Positions 37,001 through 49,800 of a DNA stretch of 64,000 nucleotides are shown here, piece after piece; the first letter of the stretch is position 1, and every line of letters starts with the position of its first letter. A program made the position numbers and the translations under genes. The notes under the pieces are model-generated. The model did not search any database, had not been told where the DNA came from, and worked only from the letters and a program-made list of their open reading frames with translations. Origin of the DNA: Haliclystus octoradiatus (taxonomy: Eukaryota; Cnidaria; Staurozoa; Stauromedusae; Haliclystidae); contig OU744454.1 in NCBI GenBank assembly GCA_916610825.1, forward strand, positions 5,962,321 to 6,026,320, given 5' to 3'.

Positions 37001-40000
37001 TCTAATACCATGATTATTACAGGCAGGCACGACAATTCTTAACACGCTATAATTCGCTATTCATTTTATACTTTCATGCATATAATCCAGTCCGCAGCTC
37101 GATGCATAATGACAAATCACCATAAATCTATCCGCATAGGTACACCTATGATTTTTTAAAACGAGCAAATTTTCAATGCTTAAACAGAAAACCTGTCAAA
37201 ATAACCTATTAAAGAAACTAATACTATACTTAAGCGATCGTTAATTAGCCATATTTCGAAGAGTTCCATTCACATGATTGACATTATCAAATGCTACAAC
37301 TGCTTAACCAAGGCAACGATATATAGCAAGTCTCATAAGAATCACATTAAATCATATAGACTTCAGTATCTAATATGAAATACAATCAGATTATTGAATC
37401 AATACATCGATAGAAAAATCTGGTCTAATCTCCTATATTTATAAAAACTATCTTAATTAATTTATCTGATGCAAAACATTTCAACGTGTGAATGGATATA
37501 CCCACACATGCAGCATTCACAACATATAAAGTCTGCACATATATAGCAAGCCTCTATATCTATACTACATACACCAATTTAGCACGCGTAACGATAGTTA
37601 TATGAAAGGCATTTGGTAACATTTTACAAATACAACATACTTCGATATAAGCGAAACAACTATTATTATGCCATCATTAACTTTGCTATAGCTTAAATTT
37701 ACATATCATTACAGTAGATGCACCCTATATGTGTCCTAATACCTAATATAAATACTACTCAAATCATTTCAAAGTGCAAAGGTAGCAAATTTGGAAAAAT
37801 CTCCTTGTAGCAAAGAGTAATCTGTGAATCACATTCTTGGGAAAATTGAAAATTTATGAATTAATTGATCATAAATCTGAAGCCCTCTGTGTTTTAGTAT
37901 TCGATGTAAAATAATCCACGTAGCATAATGTAAAGACCTGAGTTACAATAGAGAAGATTTACTTCATCTTTAATTATCGATCAAAAAAAGTAGTTAACAT
38001 TTCGAATTAACCGAACATCAAGCAGCACAATTCAAAAATAAATCTGAAGCCCTATATGTTTTAGTAATCGATATAAAAAATCCATCTATATAATATATTG
38101 TAAACAACAGAGTTATAATAGCGGAGATTTACTTCATCTTTAATTATCAACCAGAAAAAGGTATTCAACAATTCAAATCAATCGAACATCAAGAAGCAAC
38201 ATATATAAATTCGAAAATAAACGATTATTCAGTCGGCACCACTATATACATACCTCTAATGATAATTCGTCTTTGGCTTGTGCAACATATCTTTTATTCA
38301 CTTTAGCAGCAGCAACAGCGGGAACATTAATAGCCGAATCATCAGCTTCCATTACAACAAAATGATGTCCGTGGTTATCTAACTGTTCAAGAACATGAGA
38401 AACATTAATATTTCCCAGACAACAAATTTTAGCCAATGTCGAATTAACCAACATGGTAATATCTTGTGTTGCTGTTGTTTGAGCGTTTAAAAATAAAAAA
38501 CGCTTTAACATGTATATATCACTTTGATAATAATAATAAATAAAAGTAATAGTCAATCGGATTTTACGACGAGACAGATGTCAACAAAAGCAACGCGCGT
38601 TTTGTTATAATCAGTTAATATCGCGCGATTTATTAGGAGATTATTTCAATATAAATATTTCGTTGCACCACATCTCAAAATTGTTAGAAATCTTTTTTCA
38701 CCATTCTTTAAATATACATACAACATGTCTATAATATGTATATGAGTTTGATTAAATAACGCGATAGCAAAATAATAACATTCTCTTTAACATTTACCAT
38801 TAAGCAACAAAACGTTGTTCAATACAGCACCTGCTATAAGTTAAAAAAGAATAGAATAAGCCCTTGTCTTTATTAAATAAAAAAAATGAAAATTACAATA
38901 ATCAAAAGATAACATTTTTCAACCTTTTTTTTCCAATTTCTAATGTCAACAACCATTATTTGAAATTCATAAAATATCCATTAAAATACAAATAGTCTAT
39001 AAAAAATATTTCTTGCGGATTGAAAAATCTTTTTGTTTAAAAAATAGTTGTGAATTTATGTTTGTTGGAAATATACAGGTATGATTCAGTTGTTAAACTA
39101 TTCCACGCGCTTTGCCCAATGGGTTACTATGAAAACCTGCTGTTCCGATTCAATTCAATTCTTGACATGCGCATCTACGACAGAAATTCCAAACATAACA
39201 CGACTTGACCACAGCTTTAAAAATAGACGGTGTACCGCCCAAACCGAACATGGAAAACGAAAATACAGAACACGGAGTCCGAAAATGATACATCGTGAGC
39301 CCACACATTGATACTGCCTAAACCGAACATAGAAAACGAAAATAATACAAAAACGGAATCCAAAAATAATAAATTAGGAGCCCGCAGAATGATACAGCCA
39401 AAACCGAACATGAAAACGAAATAAATACAGAACACAGTATCCGAAAATGATTCATCGTGAGAAATAGAAAACGAACATAGAAAACGAAAATAATATAAAA
39501 AACGGAATCCAAAAATAATAAATTAGGAGCCCGCAGAATGATACCACCCAAACTGAACATAAAAACGAAAAAATACAGAACACGGAAGCCGAAAATGATA
39601 CATCGGGAGCCAGCAGAATGATACATCGGATTGAGCTCCGGATTGAGACTTGCCTGTCATGTGATTATAAATGTTCGAGATGGTATGTTGTATTTGTCTG
39701 TCAACCATTTTTGAAAAACTCAAAAAAAAGACGCCATATTAATATACAGCTCTGATAATCCGTTGATTCACCCCGGCGGTAGTTCGACTCAATTCCGTTG
39801 CTGTATTACATCAATGATAAAATAAATCAAGTGGATTTTATAGACACAAGCCATATTAATATCACAAGCTTAATGGCGGTTTTGAAGTAAATTCTAAAAT
39901 AGCAACATCCTTTCATTTTAAAATTTGCCAATTATTAATAAATTTCCAATTTTAAATATGAACTAACTTAGAAGACAATACAGTATAATAATTTAAATTT

Positions 40001-40858
40001 TTCTTTACGTTCAAATATATTCAAAATGGAACATTAAACTGATGAATATACTCAAAGTTCACCTGAGTGTTGTCGATGATGACTTTATTCAATAAATGTT
40101 CACATTCAATTACGCTATCACAATTACAATATAATTGTAGGGTGACGCGATAAGAAATAATCCGCTACAAACAGTTTCTGCTGTAAAATATTAGATTTAT
40201 ACATTAGACAGATGGAAAGTTTATTGCCAATTCGGAAGTCTGGTTCCATGTCGGATCGGGTAGAATCGGCAGTAATCGCGATGGTCCTAGATTGATTGCC
40301 CTCATTTAGAGTTTAAGCATTTGATCTGATCGTACAAGTGTCTCGACGAATTGCGATCCTTTTCCGATTTGGAAAGAAAAAAGTCTTCAACAGATAATAC
40401 AACGCTGCATCAAAAACTAATGAAAAGTATAAAATTATCCGATTTGTTGGCGTACTCGCAACATCATTCTATACTGTGTCTGACAAAGGTTTAGCCTTCT
40501 GAAATCCTAGAAAATTTTCTACATTTTCACCCGAATTTTTCATTGAGGTTTGACCTATAAATCACAAAATTATTAACTTTATTTGAGTCTGTTCTAGCTT
40601 TTCGTGATCTATAAGATCCCAGGAACCCATTTTATTGTCGGACCCTGACTCTGTGTATGTATGATGTATGTATGTATGTATGTATGTATGTATGTATGTA
40701 TGTATGTATGTATGTATGTATGTATGTATGTATGTATGTATGTATGTATGTATGTATGTATGTATGTATGTATGTATGTATGTATGTATGTATGTATGTA
40801 TGTATGTATGTATGTATGTATGTATGTATGTATGTATGTATGTATGTATGTATGTATG

Positions 40859-40889
<31 letters not shown>

Positions 40890-43800
40890 TCTTTACCTAA
40901 TGTGGATATATCCAATAAGCCAAAAGGCTTGTCTCCCTTGAAGTCCTCGAAAGTGTATGAAACATGAACGTGTCAAGAATTTCGAATAAAAATCATCTTT
41001 CCTGCAGTTCCACGTTATCACGAGTAGAAAATTTAGTAAATTTTGGCTGAAGGTGGTTCAATGTCCGTATTTTACGATTCCCAGCAACAAAACAGTGTTT
41101 TTCGTCTGAAACATTTTCCTCAAAATTTGGGTTTATACAAAACCTACAAAACCTAGATTACTTACCACGGAATGCTGTCGAAGTACAATCGGAGAATATG
41201 CCTACACCCAGGACCGCAAAAAATTATTCCCGCCGGACGCCGGAGATTTAGTTGTAAATAAGTCCCGAAAAATGTTTCTCTCTCCATTCGCACATGGCAA
41301 AATGTGCTTCACTATAAACTGATAATATTTGTTAATGTATTTAGTTGTAATACGCATTCCTCTATCTTGTTGTTTAATTGAAATGAATACCACGTTACAT
41401 AAACAGATAACTTATCAAATTAAAATAGGAATGTATTACGCACTATAAGATTTGTACAGGATAAACACCGAAAGTAAGTGCAAGCTTTATCGAATAATAT
41501 TGTAACGTGAATGTTCACTGATAAACTGTTGAAAATGAGCAACACATGAATTTTATGTTTACTTTAAAGCAGTATTGTTTATAAATAAAAGTTCTCTTCA
41601 AGGTTGTTGTAGCTAGCAGATGTATAAAATTCACTTTCCTTTGTTGGATGTGACTATAGGTGTCACAGTTGGACGTTTGAAGATGTTTCTAAGGAATGGA
41701 TATTGGATAAATCATAGATAAACCAAACCACAGCATCTTTTTGTGAACATTTCCACTTGACAACACACCGACGCATTAATGTTAATTTAACCTCAAATAA
41801 TTAATCTTGTACGAGTGATCACACAATACTATACGTAGTAACAGTATTTCATAACAGCAAAATTACAAATTGAAAAATGAACTTGTTGCGTTCAATGGAA
41901 GGTGCGAAAGTGTTCAAAAATAAGAGCCCTGTGATTCGGTTGTGTTCGAATATGAAATGTGATTCGGTTAATCCGAACGCTTGGAAGATTTCATGGTTAT
42001 AGGGTAGACGTTTTTGAAGTAACTTAACATGGTTTTAAACTAAACTATTTATTCATTAACTTAATATTAATTATATAAATGATGAAACTTACCTCCAGCC
42101 AGTTGAGTACCGGTCCACAATTTACGTTGGATCCAGCTATCATACTAAACCGATGAAAATAGTTCAACAATCTTATCCATCGCTCCTGAAAGATTCAAAC
42201 GCAAAGGATTGAAGATAACATATCTTAACAATGACAATACATTAGACAGTAATTAAAATAGCTGTTGCTTAGTTCCTAAATAATCAACAAAGATTAATCC
42301 GATAATCTCTTTTGTATTGTTGAATTTCATTATCTTATTGGAATAGTCTATTATCGGATATCCGATTAAAATCCGAAATATGTAATCATGATATATTTAG
42401 TATTGGAATAACTATCCCTAATAATCGGGATTGACGAAGATTAATCCGATAATTTCTTTTATATTGATACATTTCATTATCTAATTGGAATAGTTTATTA
42501 TCGGATATACGATTACAATCCAAAAAGTGTAGTTACGATATATTTAATATTGGAATAAATGTCCCTAATAATCGAGATAGACAAATATTTGGAGCAGCAT
42601 ATTAGCAAATTCCAGATGACAATTGACAAAGTTAAAGTTAAAACTTACTCTTTCGTTGAGTTCACATGATGGTTCCATATCCAATGGTGGTAAACAACTG
42701 TAACGGCGATCATAAATACATCTGCAAATTTATGCAACAGAAAAAGGAGCATTACAAATCTAGATCTAGAAATCTGACCACTACAGATAGGTGGCCTCAA
42801 TCTGCAGGGTAGAAGTGGATTACTTACTCGCTGTAGTGCAATTGTTAGGGAATTGGATCTCTGCCCGTAGGGTTCTTTGGTTTAATCCCTGACAGGAGCA
42901 ATGTTGATTGGCACCAGGAAGAGCATATGGCCCTTCCCCTGCGAAAACAGTCCAGGAGAACAGTTCATGAACTTCTGAACTGTTTTTCGCAGGGGTTAAA
43001 CTCACACGTTCCAAAAACAACTAACCTAACTAACTAATTAACCACCCCAGTGCAAAAAAAGCTACAAGCTTACCCGGTTTATAGTAAAATGATAAATGAA
43101 AAAAAAATTACTGTGGTTTAATTTAATACATATTAGATTCAAAGGAAGAAGTGGACTTATGAGGTCATATGTATGAAAACATCTAGCATAATTTAACAGA
43201 TTTACAGAGAACAGTATTTCTTCATGATCATAAAATCTATTGTTTATCATGACTCAAAAAAAATTGGACGAGTTTATGAAGATTCATGATCAGCTCATTA
43301 AGAATTCATGAAAAGGTCATGGACATTAAGTGGCCTACTTTTACAGACCTTTTTATGGGCGTTAAAAGGCCTCACTTTTATGAATCTCTCATGAACTGTT
43401 CATGAACCTTTTCATGGTGAGTCGTCCTGTCCAATCGATCCGTTCATGTATAAATTGAGTCATTTAACATTCATCTTTACAGGGGCCGGACTTGCAGAAT
43501 ATCATAAAATGCTCATAAAAAGACCCCTTCTATTGTATTGATACAAGGGTTATCATGTGATCATTAGGAGGGTCAAACTCTATATTATGTACTCTAAGGA
43601 GATGCTTCGATGGGCTTTAGGCAAGTAGAATATTTTCATAATGTTTTGTATCGTGAATTGTCTTATTTACAAGTTTCTCTGTCAGCTATGTCTGGCCGTG
43701 ACTTGTGGCGTTCTTTGTGTAGCTAATATGTTAGTTAGGTGTTAAAGTGACGGCACATTATTATAATGTGACTGTCTATACTAAAAAAGTAATGTAGACG

Positions 43801-46800
43801 GTGTCACCCTACCGAAGGCACCCATATCACTCCTCTATTTCTAGATGAGCGGCTTTTTTCGCTGAGAGCAATGATTTTAAACGCTCTTTGTTGATCAGAG
43901 CCACGACACTGCAGATCAATTTCAACAGATTTCATGGCAGATAGGTCTCGATTGTCAATGCGCAATGATGCGCCGCAGCTACTCACAATGAAATTCCCTC
44001 TGGACCATTCCATCCGCCATCCTCAGATGGTACTCATTTGATGTTTTAGATAAAGTCAAGGCTGAGTTGACCTTAGGGGGATTTGAACCACGGTCGATCA
44101 GATATGATCCGATCTGAAGTTCGGTTGCTCTGCCATCTGAGCTAATCCTTCTATAAAACTGTCTATACTGCATACTACTAGACTCTATATTTATAAAAAT
44201 AACTTACACATGAATTTGACGATCCAAATCAATCATATCTTGAAATGTTCTTTTAACGACCCAAGAGTCACCACGGCAACTAACATTCATCTGTAGATAA
44301 AAATATCGAAACAATACAAGATATGAAAAGTTATATTAGATGGTTTCAATTACAGATTACTCTTTAAAACACAAAACAATTAAATATGAAAGTGGTAAAC
44401 TCATAAACTCAAAATAATTAATTAAATATGTAAATAACGCAATAAAATCAATAACAAACTTGAAATCGAGCATTTAGTTGAGCTCCAAAACTGTGCAGAA
44501 TAATACACAGTTAAATAGTTGAAGAATCTCAAAAACGTATAATTTATTAATTAAATAAAAGACACGTGTTTCTATTCGGGATATATATTTTCAACTAACT
44601 AAAACGCTTTCACTTTCAATAATATTACAATGAAAACAACACAATAGAAATTGTACGAACTACAGTTAAAGAACAATAAGAAATCAAGGCGCGTAAGGCG
44701 AAAAACATAAAAAAAATAAAAGGTAGCAATCACATTATTTTCTGCACAGGTCTTAATACAGTAAAATCCGGCAATAACGGTTACGGATTTAACGGTATTC
44801 TATGAATAACAGTTAGCTAAAAAAGTCCGAGAATGATTAATTTACTGCCAAACTTTGATAAATATTCACCTCTTACAATGGATTCTGCCAAACATGTAAA
44901 ATGGTTTGTCTCCCTAAAGTACCGTTATGGCCGGATTCAACTATAAACAGTGAATTAACTTGGACCATTAACTTTGTCAATACTATACTAATAAAAATAT
45001 ATGAATAAAACAGTGATAGGCATAACATACAGCTGATTGTAGGCTAAGGCTTGGAGATGTTTTTGCAAAATACCATCTCGAATTGGCAATTCGTTCAAGA
45101 AATTTCCATGAAAACTATATTTGATACAAGTTTCAAATGTGGAATGAAAATATTTACTGCGTAACTGTTAAATGTTAAAGGAGAGAAAATCAATGTGAAA
45201 TTGATTATATATCTTCTGCCCGATAAAGCAGGATTTGGGTTTGATTGAATAACATTCAATCTCATGCCAGTAGTTTACGTTGGAATGGGATGAAATGACA
45301 ATGTCTAAGACTATTAAAAAGGACAGATTGTTCTACATTATTCATATTGTTATTGTTAATTGCAAAACTTTAAACACATTCTTCAAAATGTAATTGAATA
45401 AATACATATTTTTTTCACTGGTAATTAAATTATGTAAAATGCTCCATGAAGTATTAGCGCATGGTAGCCTACATACCTTCTTCATGTACATTCTTATTTG
45501 AAATGTTTTGAAGACATTTGTATTATAATGAAATAGATGAACGATCAACCTGATTTGTTTAGTTTACAGTTATGATGCCAATTTACCATATTAACACAAA
45601 CCAAAAACTAGGTTCGAAAACGCAACATTCGATTGTATCGTTACTAAATAGCCTGCGTGCAGACAGACTTTTTCTTTGTATAGTCCGTCTGCGCATTAGC
45701 ACCGAGCTTAGCGTACTAATTGATCAGTATACTACCACTTTTTTGTGATTGGCTAATAAAATATATGAACAATGGGCAAGTTTTTTAAAATAATGAAAAT
45801 TGAGTTATGACAGGAAACTACCTCTGCGTAAAAGGTTCATAAGTGCATGAGCGTGAAATTGCCCAAAAGAACTGTTCACGAACTTCCGGGCAATTTCACA
45901 TTCATGAACCGGTTCATGAACCTACAAACAAATCTTCATGAACTGTTCATGAACTCATGGATTTTTTTCACAGGGGTACATCACCTAAATATTTATTTAA
46001 TATAAATTCAGTACAAACACTTCGTAGGCGATACTCGGCGCCAATACGGGGAGGGACTATACAAAGATTAAGTATGTCTGCACGAAGGTTAATCGTTCCA
46101 TAGCCTTGTTGTTTATTATTTTTATTGCTTCCAATAAGCCAAGTGGTGTCTGACAAATGTTGTATAGCCTTCCAGAATCCTTTTAAAATCATTCTTCTGA
46201 ATTTTTATTGAGGTTTGGCCTATAATTAAACATGTATCGAGTTTTCTTCTAAATATTTGCTAGTCTTCTGGGGTCTAGGATCCCAACCTTCATTTTTGTT
46301 GGACCCTGAAACCAAACCATGTCATTATAACTTGGGAGTTACATAATAACTAGCCAACAACAACTAAGAACAGATTTGTACGACAAGGAGTAATGGCATT
46401 ATGTTTAGTAACTCTTACCAAAAACAAACGGTTATAGTCGTCATCATCTTTCAGTGGCTCTTGAGTTTTGTCAACATAAACCTATGAACCCAATATAGAA
46501 CAAAATACATTAGTAAATGTAAAAAGAGTCAAAGACAGTGTTCGACAAAAGATTTAGCCTTATAGAATCTCAAAACATTTTCAAAATTGATTTTCTTCTG
46601 AATTTGCTCATAGCCTTTCGGGATCTAGGTCCAAGGAACCTCATTTTCGTCGGACAATGGTCAAAGATTATAATTATTTAATTGTAGCGTTCAGTATACA
46701 AGTGATATCTATCACAGTGGTGGATAAAAACAGATTATGAATGTTAAATGGACCAATTTTCATAAATTAGTGATTGAGACGTATCGTCCTACCGAAGGCT

Positions 46801-49800
46801 CATGTACCTGGACCCCTGGCCCAGGGCTTGAAATAAGCGTCGGTCATCCGTCAATGACCGGTACATTTTCATGTTTGTCCAGCAAATCTGTTTGCTCTCC
46901 CGTCATCTATGACCGGCAAATATTTTTTCACGAATAAAATGAATGTTTTGAATTCAATGATTCTCTTCTCGATAGAATGATTCATATATCAAAACATTGA
47001 AGTACTATTATTTGCACAAGAATGAAGAGTAATCATTATTCTGTTTAAAAACAATGAATGTTGGTAATCGTGGTCATTTCAAAACAAACATTGTCTGTAG
47101 CCTGAGAAACCGTCGGGATTATTGACATTTCAGGTCATGTCCTAACTTTTTGAATGGTGTCAAATCACGTGGAAACAAAAGATTGAACAAATAGGAAAAA
47201 CATGCAGGCATTCTTTCTTTTTTATGCAAATTAACTTGTGCTTGAGTGGTAAAAATACATGTTTGAGTCCACGCAATCTTCGTCGTAAAATATTTTTATT
47301 TGGAGCAATAAAGTTATCAAACTAGCTTATGAAATCCAAATATGTTATTACTCATATTCCTGATATACCAATGAATTAAAATGGATGATGTTTCTGTTCG
47401 CAGTTTTGTTTGGCTACTTTTTACAGAGATTTTTGTCACTATATTTACATATCCGAGTAACTAGAAATTATTACGAAGAAATATCACACGTAAAATATAA
47501 AGGATCCAATCAGCAAAACAGCATAAATGATGTCAACAATTTAGAACAACTGTGTAGCCTACTATACCCTGATGTAAATCTAAACAATCTGGATGAATTG
47601 TCTGTACTGGTTAAGTTAAAATCAGATTGAGTTTACCGACGAAAACATGCCGTAACTGTTTGAAGACTTTGAACACAGCACCATAGATCAGAAAATGTTT
47701 TAGGCTCTGATAATTACAAACATTCAAGAACTACACCATCAATTCTTAATAACTTATTTTATTTGTATGAGTTTTTTTATATTTTATGAGTTCATGAACG
47801 TGAAATTGCCCAAAAGTTCATGAACTGTATAAACTTTTTGGCAATTTCACGTTCATGAACTCTTTGTGACTGTTCATGAACTTTCATGAACTGTTCATGA
47901 ACTCATAAATTTCTTTCGCAGGGCCAGTCTATTTCTAGAAGAGTCTCTTTCGCTGAGAGCAGAGATGCGGATCAAAATTTTCATGAACACCTTGTAATGA
48001 TGAAATGATAATTAATTTTTGTCCTAACTACGTCAATATCATATTTAGTAAATTCCTAAGTTTTTTATGTATGATCTATAGTTCTATCATGTAAACATCC
48101 TCTCTTGTCTCTTGTTGTCATGCATACGGTTGTGCTAGTAACCCTTACCATCTCTTCCTGTAATGTCAGCAGACGCGGCCGAATCAATATTGTTGTATTA
48201 TTGGTAGTGTTATTGACAAGCTACCATTATTGTTATGTACTCTATAAAAGAGGCTGGTCTTCTAGCCTCATTCTCAGTGTAGCTATGCCAAGATGGCCAA
48301 ATAGATCATCAAACTATCTTATCAATTGTCTTGTATATCTACATATATCTCTGCAATCATCATCAGTTCAGAACCCTATCAATAACACAACATGGTGTCA
48401 GATGTGGATGTTTGATTTTTGCAAAGATTACTAACTTAGATATCCAGCTATTATTGTTAAAGATTATTGAAGATTATTATTAGATATACAACATCAGTGT
48501 AGAAACTCATCAGTTTCAAGAGTGCTTATATCAACAATGGCATTACACCCAAAAATTGATCCTCCAAAATCAATTAGTTTGGATGAAGACAGGGAAACCT
48601 CATTCAGAGCATTTGAAAGACAATGGAACAGATACTCATTGGTTGCAAAGTTAGATAACGAAACTGATGACTACAGAGCAGCACTCCTCATGTACACAAT
48701 AGGGGAGCCTTCTGTTCGTGTTGTAGAAGCTAGCAGTGATGCAAAGGATACTGTTGCTGAAATTCTAACCATTTTAAGGAGATTTTGCATTGGGCATAAA
48801 AGTGAATTGTATCATGATTTTGTCTTTGGGTCTTGCAATCAAAATGAGGGGGAGGATTTCGATGTTTACTTATCTCGATTAAGAGAACTAGCAGCTCTTT
48901 CTAATTTTGGAACAATGCGTGATAGGATGCTGAGAAACCGAATAGTACTTGGAGTCAATGATGTTGAAACTAGACGGAAATGCCTAGCAGTGCAAGACCA
49001 AACACTAGCTAATATTATTGCTCTGTGTCGTAGCGAAGAACGTGCTCAAACCACTTTAAGGAAAATTTTGCAAGAAAGCAATCCATCTACAACCATCAAC
49101 CAATTGAATAAAGGAGGGAAACAAAAGACAAAAGCATGTGGCTACTGTGGTGCAACACATCAACCTGGAAAATGCAAAGCCTTCGGGAAAACCTGCAACA
49201 AATGTGGAAGAAAAAATCATTTTGGAGCTGTATGCAGAAGCTCAAACAAAGCCTCAACAAATGCCATAGAAGAGCAAGATGATGAAGAGAGTGGCCATGA
49301 ATCAGTTGATCAAATTGATAATGGTGGTGCCAAAGTGTTTGCAAATTTGATGGTGGAAGGTACAAGCAAACCAGTAGCATTCCAATGTGATAGTGGTTCC
49401 AGTGTGAACATAATCAACCAACGGCTTGTACCCTGTAGCGCAACTATACAACCTAGTGTAACTCTTCTAAAATCGTGGAATCATGGCGTGGAAAAAACTC
49501 TTGGTACAGCAAAGATCATGGTGACAAACCCTAAAAACAATCGAAAGTATAACATACTTTTCCACATAACAGAAAATAACTCAAGAACAATGATCCTTGG
49601 CTTAAAAGCTTGTGAAAAAATGAAAATGATATCAATCCACAGAGACAATATCCATGCACTTTGCGCAATCACATCCATGACGAAAGAAGCAATTTGCACT
49701 GCATATAAAGACGTTTTTGATGATGTAATTGGCACACTCCCTGGCAATCAAAAACTGGAAACAATTCCAGATTCAAAACCATACATAAGCCCTGTTCGAC

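Noticed and set aside
38383-38556. Upstream extension of the exon 10 open frame to an ATG at 38556
   Set aside because: The frame stays open by chance; the acceptor at 38383-38384 gives the family-consistent junction with exon 9 and keeps phase.
39217-39723. Overlapping hydrophobic frames that look like membrane proteins
   Set aside because: They come from the 80-bp tandem array; the Phe/Val/Ser composition and the frame-to-frame repetition follow the repeat unit.
40562-40941. Long open frames reading HTYI or MYVC repeats on both strands
   Set aside because: They are translations of the (TGTA)n microsatellite in all frames, with no other sequence support.
46737-46937. Plus-strand 66-residue frame
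   Set aside because: It overlaps a SINE tail fragment and has no splice or homology support.
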